Source of the DNA: Mrakia gelida
Taxonomy: Eukaryota; Basidiomycota; Tremellomycetes; Cystofilobasidiales; Mrakiaceae
Reading direction: 5' to 3'
NCBI GenBank assembly: GCA_024345305.1
Contig: BRON01000006.1
Location: 1,240,001-1,304,000 of the forward strand
DNA: 64,000 nt
Part shown: positions 54,642 to 64,000 of the stretch, in pieces
Position numbering within the stretch: the first letter of the stretch is position 1
Layout of the letters: each line of letters opens with the position of its first letter
Notes under the pieces: model-generated
What the model was told of the DNA's origin: nothing
Databases searched by the model: none
What the model saw: only the letters and a program-made list of their open reading frames with translations
Program-made: the position numbers and the translations under genes

Positions 54642-56763
54642 ATGTCAAGCAACTACTCCAAGAAGCTGGATCACAAGCTGTTCAAACTCACTGCTCTCGA
54701 TGGTACCAACTACGAGACGTGGTCAGTAAGGATGGAGATCGCTTTTGGAGAAGCAGGAATCAAGCCCGTCGTCCTCGGTACGAAAACCAGGCCCAACCTC
54801 ACCCCGGAAATTATGGAAAAGGACACCACCGGACAAGAGGTCGTGAAGCAGCAGAACAACGTCAAGGACATCGAAGAATGGGACCATATGGACGAGTTCG
54901 CGCTCCACAGGATTCAAATGGCGGTCAGCGACCGAGAACTACCTCGGATCCGGAACTGCAAACACGCAAAGGAGGCATGGGATCTTCTGAGGAAGACTCA
55001 CAAGGTGGAAGGAGGAGCGGGAGAGGTCATGGCCATCCGAAGGATGAGGGACCTCAAGATGGAGGAGGGAGAACCAGTACAGGAGTACATCGACGAATTC
55101 CAAAGGATCATCGACGACATGTCAGCTCTCGGCCTCAACATCCCAGACAGGATGAGCACAATGTTCTTCCTCAGTGGATTACCTGCATCACTCGAACAAT
55201 TCATTCAACACCAAACGCTCCAGGCGCAAGAATCAAAACAAGAACTCAACCCAACCGCCGTCGCCACATCCCTCCTCATCCACGTAAGGACTCACGAGTC
55301 TCTCAAACCGACAGGTACTTCATCGTCGAAGGAAACAGCCCTCCTAGTCGACAAGAGGACCGCCAAGTGCCATCACTGCAACAAGGTCGGACACTTCAAG
55401 TCGGAGTGCTGGGAGTTGAATGGAGGAAAGCCCACGGGGCAGGGACAAGGTGGAAAGGGAAGGAAGTTCGGGAAGGGGAAGAAGGAGAACAAGGGGAACT
55501 GGAAGGATAGGGAAGAGGCGCACCTCGTAGACTACGGTCTTCAAGCAGGATCCGACATCGCGACGTCGGCCCAAGCGCTCTTCGCTCAAACCAAGCATGG
55601 ATACATCGCCGATAGTGGAGCATCAAACCACATCGTCGGGGACCGGGAACGCTTCGTAACATACAAGGCGCACAACGGAACGGTCACGACGGCCAACGGA
55701 TCAATCGTTCAGATCCTCGGCATCGGCTCCATCCACCTCCAGACCACCGTGAAAGGATCAAGGAAGGCCTTCACCATCTCCGACGTATACCACATCCCAG
55801 GGTTCAGCAACCTCATCAGTATTGGTCAACTCGGTAACAAAGGAGTCGAGACCAGGTTCCCCAGCAAGGGGACAACCCAAACCAACAAGCGGTGCCAGTT
55901 CCTTCGAGACGGATCGCTGTTCATGGAGGGAAAAGAGGTGTCAAAGAACCTCTACATGCTGGACGTGAGCGACTTCAAGGGAGTCGGCTCAGGAGGAGAA
56001 GACGTCGCACTCGCGGCAACAGGAGTCGACAAGATCGAGGTCCTTCATCGCCGGCTCGGTCACGCTTCTATCTCCGCCATGGAGGAGTTGTCTCGTCAGA
56101 AGCTCCTACCAGCCTTCACCAAAAAAGGACATCATCGGATTCAAGGAAAGGATCTGCGTACCTTGCGTCGAAGGGAAACAACATCGAACTCCATTCCCCA
56201 CCTCCACAACCAAAACCACTTCACCTCTCGAGCTCGTTCACACGGATCTCGCCGGACCGATGCCAATCGCCTCGGCTCAAGGAATGCGTTACATGATGAC
56301 GATCTGGGACGACTTCAGCAACTACCACTGGTCGTTCGCATTGAAGAGGAAGTCGGAAACACTGGCAACATTCATCACCTGGAGGAAAAGGGAGGAGAAA
56401 AGGACCAATCACGTCGTCAAACGGATCAGGTCAGACAACGGTGGGGAATACACGTCGAAGGACTACGAGTTCTACCTCCGGGACAAAGGAATCACCAAGG
56501 AAACGACTATCCCACGCACACCGCAACAAAACGGCAAGGCCGAACGAGGAATGCGAACCATCGAGGAGAAGATCACCTGCGCGCTACGAGACGCGAGGGA
56601 CCTCGACGGATCCTACTGGGCGGAAGCCATGAACTACGCCACATACACAATCAACCGCATTCCCTCATCCTCAGTCAACTCTCAAACCCCCTACCAAGCC
56701 TACTACAAAAGGAAGCCCGACCTCACTGCAATGCGGACGTTCGGAGCTCTCGCTTACGCGCTC
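54642..56763 (+). pseudogene. Gag-Pro-Int part of copia polyprotein D, frameshifted and truncated
   Basis: It starts at ATG 54642 and matches the intact polyprotein through Gag, a CCHC knuckle with an H variant (CHHCNKVGHFKSEC), DSGAS and the integrase zinc region. In the run coding TFTKKD it has six A instead of five (near 56120), which shifts the frame. The integrase core is readable in the next frame (SDNGGEY, QQNGKAERG) up to GALAYAL, where the element ends. The Gag variants IMEKD and VVKQQ are the same as in element A. It cannot encode a functional Pol. Confidence 0.93.
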
Positions 56764-56990
56764 TGTTGGAAGGTGGCGACTCGCAGAGAGGTCTTACGTG
56801 GTAGCTTAGTAACGCGTCTCGTTCAGTCCCCTTGTTAGTAACCATTCTTCGTAAACAGCTTTGTAAGCTACCTTCAGATCACGTGACCATTTCCATAGTA
56901 TATAAACCTTTCGAGTAGCTAGCTTTATACAACAAGCTTTGAACCACATCCTGCAGACATCCCTAAGCTCAAGTGGACGACCCAACAACA
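56764..56990 (+). repeat. 5' LTR of element E
   Basis: It is 227 bp. The CACGTG box is at about 56880-56885 and TATATAAA at 56899-56906. It directly abuts element D. Confidence 0.95.
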
Positions 56991-57039
56991 CGTTATCAGC
57001 ACCAGTTCGCCACCACTCGCTAAGCAACAATCCTTCGTC

Positions 57040-60000
57040 ATGTCAAGCAACTACTCCAAGAAGCTGGATCACAAGCTGTTCAAACTCACTGCTCTCGATG
57101 GTACCAACTACGAGACGTGGTCAGTAAGGATGGAGATCGCTTTTGGAGAAGCAGGAATCAAGCCCGTCGTCCTCGGTACGAAAACCAGGCCCAACCTCAC
57201 CCCGGAAGTCAAGGAAAAGGACACCACCGGACAAGAGGTCGTGGAGCAGCAGAACAACGTCAAGGACATCGAAGAATGGGACCATATGGACGAGTTCGCG
57301 CTCCACAGGATTCAAATGGCGGTCAGCGACCGAGAACTACCTCGGATCCGGAACTGCAAACACGCAAAGGAGGCATGGGATCTTCTGAGGAAGACTCACA
57401 AGGTGGAAGGAGGAGCGGGAGAGGTCATGGCCATCCGAAGGATGAGGGACCTCAAGATGGAGGAGGGAGAACCAGTACAGGAGTACATCGACGAATTCCA
57501 AAGGATCATCGACGACATGTCAGCTCTCGGCCTCAACATCCCAGACAGGATGAGCACAATGTTCTTCCTCAGTGGATTACCTGCATCACTCGAACAATTC
57601 ATTCAACACCAAACGCTCCAGGCGCAAGAATCAAAACAAGAACTCAACCCAACCGCCGTCGCCACATCCCTCCTCATCCACGTAAGGACTCACGAGTCTC
57701 TCAAACCGACAGGTACTTCATCGTCGAAGGAAACAGCCCTCCTTGTCGACAAGAGGACCGCCAAGTGCCATCAGTGCAACAAGGTCGGACACTTCAAGTC
57801 GGAGTGCAGGGAGTTGAATGGAGGAAAGCCCACGGGGCAAGGACAAGGTGGAAAGGGAAGGAAGTTCGGGAAGGGGAAGAAGGAGAACAAGGGGAACTGG
57901 AAGGATAGGGAAGAGGCGCACCTCGTAGACTACGGTCTTCAAGCAGGATCCGACATCGCGACGTCGGCCCAAGCGCTCTTCGCTCAAACCAAGCATGGAT
58001 ACATCGCCGATAGTGGAGCATCAAACCACATCGTCGGGGACCGGGAACGCTTCGTAACATACAAGGCGCACAACGGAACGGTCACGACGGCCAACGGATC
58101 AATCGTTCAGATCCTCGGCATCGGCTCCATCCACCTCCAGACCACCGTGAAAGGATCAAGGAAGGCCTTCACCATCTCCGACGTATACCACATCCCAGGG
58201 TTCAGCAACCTCATCAGTATCGGTCAACTCGGTAACAAAGGAGTCGAGACCAGGTTCCCCAGCAAGGGGACAACCCAAACCAACAAGCGATGCCAGTTCC
58301 TTCGAGACGGATCGCTGTTCATGGAGGGAAAAGAGGTGTCGAAGAACCTCTACATGCTGGACGTGAGCGACTTCAAGGGAGTCGGCTCAGGAGGAGAAGA
58401 CGTAGCACTCGCGGCAACAGGAGTCGACAAGATCGAGGTCCTTCATCGCCGGCTCGGTCACGCTTCTATCTCCGCCATGGAGGAGTTGTCTCGTCAGAAG
58501 CTCCTACCAACCTTCACCAAAAAGGACATCATCGGATTCAAGGAAAGGATCTGCGTACCTTGCGTCGAAGGGAAACAACATCGAACTCCATTCCCCACCT
58601 CCACCACCAAAACCACTTCACCTCTCGAACTCGTCCACACGGATCTCGCCGGACCGATGCCAATCGCCTCGGCTCAAGGAATGCGTTACATGATGACGAT
58701 CTGGGACGACTTCAGCAACTACCACTGGTCGTTCGCATTGAAGAGGAAGTCGGAAACACTGGCAACATTCATCACCTGGAGGAAAAGGGAGGAGAAAAGG
58801 ACCAATCACGTCGTCAAACGGATCAGGTCAGACAACGGTGGGGAATACACGTCGAAGGACTACGAGTTCTACCTCCGGGACGAAGGAATCACCAAGGAAA
58901 CGACTATCCCACGCACACCGCAACAAAACGGCAAGGCCGAACGAGGAATGCGAACCATCGAGGAGAAGATCACCTGCGCGCTACGAGACGCGAGGGACCT
59001 CGACGGATCCTACTGGGCGGAAGCCATGAACTACGCCACATACACAATCAACCGCATTCCCTCATCCTCAGTCAACTCTCAAACCCCCTACCAAGCCTAC
59101 TACAAAAGGAAGCCCGACCTCACTGCAATGCGGACGTTCGGAGCTATCGCTTACGCGCTCAACCTTCAAAAGATCAAGCATCAACCCAAGAGCATCAAGT
59201 GCATCTTCCTCGGATACGGCGATCTCAACGGGAAGAAGGCCTATCGACTTCAAGTCCATGGAGACCCCAAGCGGTCGATCCTTCATTCTCGGGACGTTAT
59301 CTTCGACGAAACACGTGGAGTCCACCAGACGGTGGAGCTACCAGGAATGGGACAAGCCGGAATCAAGGAGGACCACAAGGAGGAGGAAGAAGAAGAGAAG
59401 GAACTAGAGGAGGACAAAGGAGAGGAACAGCACCTACTCAAGTCCAACCAACAAGACCCGGTCAGGGAGACCGAGGCAAGGAAACCCAACCCATCACGCG
59501 TCAAGCACTCCTACACTTACGAGCCCATCATCGATGAACCGGCTGTCGATTTGAGTGGGAGCTACGGACGAGGTCAACGGCACAAGAAACCTCTCACAGG
59601 AACAGGAGACTCGGCAAGATTTGTCCAGACAGACTACGACATCACCGACTTCATTTCGGAGGACTTCGCCGGACACGCTCAAGCGACGCAACCCAAACTC
59701 GAGGATCTTCCACCACCCTCCGTCCCAAATACATACGGAGAAGCCATGGCGTCGGAGCACGCATACTTCTGGAGGGAAGCGATGGACGAAGAGATGGTGT
59801 CGATGGAAGGGAACGGAGTCTTTGAACTCACAGAGCTACCCTCAGGATCAAAAACGGTCAGAGGTCGCTGGGTCTACGCGCTCAAGAAAGGAGCCGACGG
59901 GAGGATTACTCGCTTCAAAGCTAGATGGGTCGCCAAGGGATTCAGTCAGCAAGAAGGAGTCGACTACGTCGAGACGTACGCGCCGGTATCAAAGCTCAAC

Positions 60001-61422
60001 TCACTCAGGATCGTCCTCGCCATCACAGCATCGGAGGATCTCGATCTAGTCCAAGGAGACTTCAAGACGGCGTTCCTCACAGCCGACCTAGTGGAAACGG
60101 TCTTCATGGAACAGCCAACAGGGTACGAACAAAAGGGAGCCGACAAGAAGAAACTCGTCGCGCATCTCCTCAAGGCCCTATACGGACTCAAACAATCGCC
60201 ACTCGCGTTCTACAATCACTCCTCAAAGTTCTTTCAAACTCAACTCAATCTCCATCCACTCGAAGCGGACCCTTGCATCTACATAGGGCATAGGAAGGGA
60301 CGACGGATCATGCTGGTCCAGTACGTTGACGACTTCGTCGCCGCAGGAGACAAGGAGGATTTGGAGTGGGTCATGACGGAGATCCAGAAGGAATTCAAGA
60401 TCGACGACAGAGGAGACCTCAACCCAGGAACCATCCTCGGAATCGACGTTACGAGGGACCGCAAGGCGGGGACAATGGACCTCAGCCAGAAACGATACGT
60501 TCAAACGGTCCTCGAACGATTCAACATGGTCGACGCTAAACCAAACAAGGTTCCGATGGACGACTTTAGGCAACTGTCGGTCCAATCGGAGGATTCGGGA
60601 TCAGAGAAGCTGGACGGAGTACCCTACCTCGAAGCGGTGGGATCGTTGATGTACCTCCAAGTCTGCACTCGACCGGACATCGCCTTCGCCGTCGGAGTTC
60701 TCAGCCGATTCAGCTCGGACCCAAGAAGGGTTCACTGGGGAGCAGTCAAGAAGGTCATGCGATACCTACAAGGATCAGCAGACACGTCGCTTCAACTTGG
60801 AGGACACTCGGACGCACCAATCGCAGAACTATGGACCGACTCCGACTACGCCGGAGACACGGAATCAAGACGATCAACAACAGGATTCGTCGTCAAGGTA
60901 TTTGGATCCACAGTCATCTGGGCAAGTCGACGCCAAAAGGCAATCAGTCTCTCTTCTCTTGAAGCAGAGTACATCGCTCTCTCCGCAGGATGCCGGAGCC
61001 TTAGGTGGGTCGCCAAGATCCTCGCTGAACTCGGATACGACACCGGATCGATCCCAGTAAACGTAGACAACCAAGGAGCCATCGAAACAACCAAGAACGG
61101 TACTCACTCGGAGAAGACCAAGCACATCGACGTCGCGTACAAATACGGACGAGAGGCCCAACAGAGAGGATTCATCAAGCTCACCTACTGTCCCACCGAG
61201 GACATGCAGGCAGATTCCTCACCAAGGCTCTCGGAGTCGAAAAGCTCGAACGGTTCAAGAAATCGCTCAACATCCAGAAGGAACCCTCGCGCATGGATCA
61301 GAAGACCAGCGGAGACATGGATGGAAACCCGCAGAGGGGGAAATGAAGGAAGGACTCTCAGCTCGTCGAGTGGGAGTGTTGGAAGGTGGCGACTCGCAGA
61401 GAGGTCTTACGTAGTAGCTTAG
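57040..61422 (+). CDS. Copia Gag-Pol polyprotein of element E, RNase H tail frameshifted
   Basis: The open frame has 1460 codons with ATG 57040, 49 bp after the LTR. Domains and catalytic residues are as in the intact copy: CCHC knuckle, DSGAS, HHCC and D-D-E integrase, YVDD, TDSDYAGD and VDNQGA. Near 61213 the sequence reads GCAGATTCCTCACC instead of GCAGATATCCTCACC, so MQADILTKAL becomes MQADSSPRLS and the last helix of RNase H plus the tail is replaced by a Ser/Arg-rich sequence. By chance the new frame re-enters the same LTR-encoded end. Loss of the conserved tail may impair RNase H, so autonomy is doubtful. Confidence 0.9.
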   Translation: MSSNYSKKLDHKLFKLTALDGTNYETWSVRMEIAFGEAGIKPVVLGTKTRPNLTPEVKEKDTTGQEVVEQQNNVKDIEEWDHMDEFALHRIQMAVSDRELPRIRNCKHAKEAWDLLRKTHKVEGGAGEVMAIRRMRDLKMEEGEPVQEYIDEFQRIIDDMSALGLNIPDRMSTMFFLSGLPASLEQFIQHQTLQAQESKQELNPTAVATSLLIHVRTHESLKPTGTSSSKETALLVDKRTAKCHQCNKVGHFKSECRELNGGKPTGQGQGGKGRKFGKGKKENKGNWKDREEAHLVDYGLQAGSDIATSAQALFAQTKHGYIADSGASNHIVGDRERFVTYKAHNGTVTTANGSIVQILGIGSIHLQTTVKGSRKAFTISDVYHIPGFSNLISIGQLGNKGVETRFPSKGTTQTNKRCQFLRDGSLFMEGKEVSKNLYMLDVSDFKGVGSGGEDVALAATGVDKIEVLHRRLGHASISAMEELSRQKLLPTFTKKDIIGFKERICVPCVEGKQHRTPFPTSTTKTTSPLELVHTDLAGPMPIASAQGMRYMMTIWDDFSNYHWSFALKRKSETLATFITWRKREEKRTNHVVKRIRSDNGGEYTSKDYEFYLRDEGITKETTIPRTPQQNGKAERGMRTIEEKITCALRDARDLDGSYWAEAMNYATYTINRIPSSSVNSQTPYQAYYKRKPDLTAMRTFGAIAYALNLQKIKHQPKSIKCIFLGYGDLNGKKAYRLQVHGDPKRSILHSRDVIFDETRGVHQTVELPGMGQAGIKEDHKEEEEEEKELEEDKGEEQHLLKSNQQDPVRETEARKPNPSRVKHSYTYEPIIDEPAVDLSGSYGRGQRHKKPLTGTGDSARFVQTDYDITDFISEDFAGHAQATQPKLEDLPPPSVPNTYGEAMASEHAYFWREAMDEEMVSMEGNGVFELTELPSGSKTVRGRWVYALKKGADGRITRFKARWVAKGFSQQEGVDYVETYAPVSKLNSLRIVLAITASEDLDLVQGDFKTAFLTADLVETVFMEQPTGYEQKGADKKKLVAHLLKALYGLKQSPLAFYNHSSKFFQTQLNLHPLEADPCIYIGHRKGRRIMLVQYVDDFVAAGDKEDLEWVMTEIQKEFKIDDRGDLNPGTILGIDVTRDRKAGTMDLSQKRYVQTVLERFNMVDAKPNKVPMDDFRQLSVQSEDSGSEKLDGVPYLEAVGSLMYLQVCTRPDIAFAVGVLSRFSSDPRRVHWGAVKKVMRYLQGSADTSLQLGGHSDAPIAELWTDSDYAGDTESRRSTTGFVVKVFGSTVIWASRRQKAISLSSLEAEYIALSAGCRSLRWVAKILAELGYDTGSIPVNVDNQGAIETTKNGTHSEKTKHIDVAYKYGREAQQRGFIKLTYCPTEDMQADSSPRLSESKSSNGSRNRSTSRRNPRAWIRRPAETWMETRRGGNEGRTLSSSSGSVGRWRLAERSYVVA

Positions 61423-61603
61423 TAACGCGTCTCGTTCAGTCCCCTTGGTAGTAACCATTCTTCGTAAACAGCTTTGTAAGCTACCTTCAGATCACGTGAC
61501 CATTTCCATAGTATATAAACCTTTCGAGTAGCTAGCTTTATACAACAAGCTTTGAACCACATCCTGCAGACATCCCTAAGCTCAAGTGGACGACCCAACA
61601 ACA
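61377..61603 (+). repeat. 3' LTR of element E
   Basis: It is 227 bp with the TTGGTAG variant shared only with the 5' LTR of element A. It contains the polyprotein stop codon. Confidence 0.95.
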
Positions 61604-61865
61604 CTGTCCTCTCTCTCCTTTCTTTCATCAGCAAACCTTCGAAGACCTCCCAGTTCGGACTGCCCTCTGTTCCCTACAAGGCTTCCAACAAGGAGAACGT
61701 CTTCAGCGACATGACCGTCAGGTGAGTTTCTTCGCGTCTCTCGCTCTCTCGTTCGACGAGTCGTCTTCGCGTGTTGACCTGCTCTCTTGTCTCTCCATCC
61801 TCAGGCCCACGCGATCCTCCGCTCGAGCCACCTCCTCTCACGTCCCTCGACCCATCCGAGCTTGA
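61604..61865 (+). pseudogene. Last exons of an unrecognised gene cut by element E
   Basis: An acceptor (TTTCTTTCATCAG) just inside the flank starts an exon KPSKTSQFGLPSVPYKASNK ENVFSDMTVR ending at GTGAGT (61724). The next exon (from 61805) gives PTRSSARATSSHVPRPIRA and TGA at 61863-61865. Splice sites and phase agree, so this looks like a true 3' end. The upstream exons are not found left of elements D and E, so the gene was broken by the insertions or later recombination. The product is unknown; it is Ser/Arg-rich. Confidence 0.4.
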
Positions 61866-62638
61866 GCTTGAGCTCGGCCTCCCATCTCTATGCCAGCCTC
61901 GTTTCTCCAAGTCCATCGCCTATGCCCCTCCGTTTCTCGTCTCACGTTTACGTTTCGTTTCGTTTCACGTTTCACGTTTCTCTACATCTCTTCTCTGCCT
62001 TCCTCAACGTCTCTAGTCTCCCTTTTTTACGCTTCTCGCTTCGCCTCTCACGTTTCTTCCCCTTCGATCTCTCTCGCTTTTCACGAACGTCCTCTTCGGA
62101 CCTTTCACGTCGCCTCTCTTCTCTCATCCTTCCCGTTGCGAACGACCTGTTTCTAACGTTTCACGCCTTCTTTACATAGTTCTACTTTCCTCTTCTTTTC
62201 TCCCCTTGTCTCCTACGATCTGCTTCTTCCTCTTCGTTTCTCGAGTCGCGTTTTCGTCGAACGAAACACGTCGCGTTTCTGATCTCTTCTCTTTTTCCTT
62301 TTCCCCCTCGTTCCGTTTATTCTTGTTCATTTGCTTTGTTACGTTCTCTATTCTCGTGCTCTGACGATATAACACCTCCTTGATGGACCCAGTCTGCCGT
62401 TCTTCACATCTCCGAGAGCGTGACGGCGAGAACGCTCAGTTTCGTTGCTCTCTTTTGACCGCGTTGCTGCCAAGATTGCATCTAGCAGAGCGAGACGAGA
62501 CGTAGGACCGAGACGAAGAAGCTGAAAGACGAAAGCGGGTCATCAAAGAGGTCGTTGTCGTAAAAGAAAAGAAGAACGCCGTCGAGTCGCGTCGTCGTCT
62601 CGTCTCGTCCCTCCTCCCCCCCCCCCCCCCCCCCTTCC
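61866..62638. other. CTTTC/ACGTTTC-rich spacer with C19 tract
   Basis: It is T/C-rich with many TTTCACG and TCTCGTTTC repeats at 61920-62330, and a run of 19 C at 62616-62634. No gene is supported. The right end is the 3' side of the oxygenase gene. Confidence 0.5.
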
Positions 62639-64000
62639 TCAAGCAGCGAGGTTGATCAATCCGAGCTCGCTTAAACGAACCACAAGCGAGAATAGGGTAT
62701 TGTGGCCCGTCAATGTGGTGTTTCTCGTTCGAGACGGCGAGGGAAGGAAGGGAGAGAGAGAGAGAGAGAGGGAGACGCGACTCACATGAGAACCTGCTTC
62801 CCAACCTTGACTCCCTTCCACTCCTCGTAATCGTCCTGATCCTCTCCGTTCGCTCGTCTCAGAGCGACGGCCTTCTCTGCGAGGGAGCTGATGAATCGGA
62901 GGAAATGAAGAAGCAAGGTCAGCTTGGATTCGCTCGACGCGACGAGGATTGAAACGAAGACGAACGGGATGGGATCGAGAACGAAGTCGGAGGATAGGTG
63001 CCAGAAGAAGGTCTGTGAGAGGAGAAGTGACCCAAGGATTAGCTTGGTGATGTGGGTTCTCAGGTCGAGAATGAGGAGAAAAGAACTAACGGAGGAGATT
63101 CGAATCGAGGGTCGACCAGGATGAGTAATCTTGCGCGTCTCGACGGCCTGAAAAGAATGAAGGCGAAGGCGAAGGTCAGCTCAGCTCAGCTCGATCGGAT
63201 CAGAGGATATGTTCGGACGTACCGCAGCAGTAGCGGGAGTGTAAGTGACCTCGTGGAATCCAGCTGAGACGCGAGAGAAGAGAGGAAGCGGGTCAGGGAC
63301 GAAAGGTGAAAGTCGGACGCGATCTCTCACCTTTAACGAGACCTCCAGTGAGGATCTCGAGCTGCTTCCCAGCTTGGACGACTGTGGAAAAGGAGAAGAT
63401 GATTGTCAGGCACCGAGACTAAATGAGAAGAACGAAGGGAGAAAGGCGAACGAACGAAGGCATCCAGCAGGCACTTTCGCGACGATTCGCTTGCCTGAGT
63501 TTCGAGCCCAGATGTGAAGACCCTGAGCGAGATGGAAGGTCGAGCACGAGTCAGCGGAAGTGTAGAAGGCGGGAACGTGAGAGGGACGAACGGGGTATCG
63601 ACTCTGGCCCTGAGGAAGAAGAACGAGATGAGGAGCGAAAGTCAGCTCGATCGGTCGTTGAAGTCGGAAAGCGAAGACGAACTCACGTGAATCGTGAGGA
63701 AGTTGAGATCCGTATGGAAACCAGCGAAGATGGAGCCAACCTGACCAAACTTAACGAGGTCGGTAGCAGTAGGAGCGAGAAGGTGAGGACTGAGACGAAC
63801 GAGATAAAAACGAAAGGTCAGCCCTCGCTTCCTTTTCGCTCGCTTCAGATGGAAACGACTTACCCGTAAGCACCGGCATCCTTGAAAGCACCCTTCTCGA
63901 GTCCAAATCCAAGAGCTACCATCTCGGCGATGGTTTCGACAGCGTTCTGAAGAAAGAGTCGACGCGTCGAGGTCAACCTCCGCCCTCGCCCGCTCTCTCG
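62639..64000 (-). CDS. 2-oxoglutarate/Fe(II)-dependent oxygenase, isopenicillin N synthase-like (3' part; 5' end beyond window)
   Basis: Minus-strand exons from 63946 read NAVETIAEMVALGFGLEKGA, PHLLAPTATDLVKFGQVGS, FAGFHTDLNFLTIH, HIWARNSGKRIVAKVPAGCL, VQAGKQLEILTGGLVKG, GFHEVTYTPATAA, KITHPGRPSIRISS, FFWHLSSDFVLDPIPF and SLAEKAVALRRANGEDQ. The last exon gives ELGLINLAA and TGA at 62641-62639. HTD in GFHTDLNF and the His in GFHEVTY form the HxD...H iron site. RPSIRIS resembles the RxS 2-oxoglutarate-binding motif. The order matches fungal clavaminate/IPNS-like oxygenases. About eight short introns with GTGAGT, GTACGT or GTCTTC donors separate the exons. The substrate cannot be inferred. The first exons lie past 64000. 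No lesion is seen. Confidence 0.85.

Larger units (their letters stand above)
54366..56763 (+). mobile_element. Ty1/copia element D, 3'-truncated by element E
   Basis: The 5' LTR is at 54366-54592 (complete, 227 bp), followed by the same primer-binding site and leader as element C. Internal sequence then stops within the integrase/RT linker at 56763, where the LTR of element E begins. The downstream RT, RNase H and 3' LTR are absent, also on the far side of E. The 5' flank is GGAAG; no partner duplication can be found. Confidence 0.95.
56764..61603 (+). mobile_element. Ty1/copia element E, full length, joined to truncated element D
   Basis: The LTRs are at 56764-56990 and 61377-61603, each 227 bp. 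They differ at TTGTTAG versus TTGGTAG and ACGTGGTAG versus ACGTAGTAG. The left flank is CGCTC (inside element D) and the right flank CTGTC, so no target duplication is present. The 5' half carries the Gag variants of element C (VKEKD, VVEQQ). The 3' end carries the 1-bp deletion and LTR variant of element A. It is a mosaic of the two lineages. Confidence 0.95.

Noticed and set aside
1..64000. tRNA, rRNA, snRNA genes and CRISPR arrays
   Set aside because: I looked for B-box-like GGTTCGAATCC motifs with cloverleaf context, rRNA-like conserved blocks and regularly spaced direct repeats, and found none. The short tandem repeat at 39184-39230 is too small and irregular to be a CRISPR array.

Overview
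The window looks like genomic DNA of an intron-dense fungus. Coding exons are split by many short introns (about 60-130 nt) with GTGAGT, GTTCGT or GTAAGT donors, CTGAC-type branch sites and AG acceptors, and coding DNA is GC-rich with strong C-ending codon bias. This resembles Pucciniomycotina (red-yeast, Microbotryomycetes) genomes. The taxon is an inference from gene structure, not from a marker gene.

Layout. 0-2 kb: a secreted ferritin-like protein (minus strand). 2-8 kb: LTR remnants and decayed genes, including a sucrase/ferredoxin-like gene cut by an LTR. 9-14 kb: an apparently intact ENA-type Na+/K+ P-type ATPase. 14-16.5 kb: an interstitial telomere-like CCCTAA repeat and a nearly G-free pyrimidine tract, then a solo LTR. 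18.5-23.3 kb: copia element A (minus strand, defective). 24.5-28.4 kb: pseudogenes of an MFS transporter and a DDT/WHIM chromatin protein. 30.2-31.2 kb: an F-box-like gene with an internal TAG. 32.4-39.0 kb: an mRNA guanylyltransferase (capping enzyme) gene whose exon is split by intact copia element C. 40.3-48.6 kb: membrane-protein genes and a second, degenerate LTR family. 50.4-51.6 kb: an intact Snf7/Vps32 (ESCRT-III) gene. 54.4-61.6 kb: a truncated copia element D joined directly to full-length element E (plus strand). 62.6-64 kb: the 3' part of a 2-oxoglutarate/Fe(II) oxygenase gene (minus strand), running off the window.

Two processes dominate. The first is a young copia family: a 227-bp LTR (TGTTGG...CAACA) and a single Gag-Pol reading frame that ends inside the 3' LTR. 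Its copies are mosaics of one another and appear to have recombined. The second is gene decay: at least six genes carry stops, frameshifts, missing ends or insertions, while the ENA ATPase, Snf7, ferritin-like and oxygenase genes look intact. Disruption of an mRNA guanylyltransferase, normally an essential gene, implies a second good copy elsewhere (other haplotype, paralogue or hybrid subgenome). A non-recombining, subtelomeric or redundant region would fit; this is inference.
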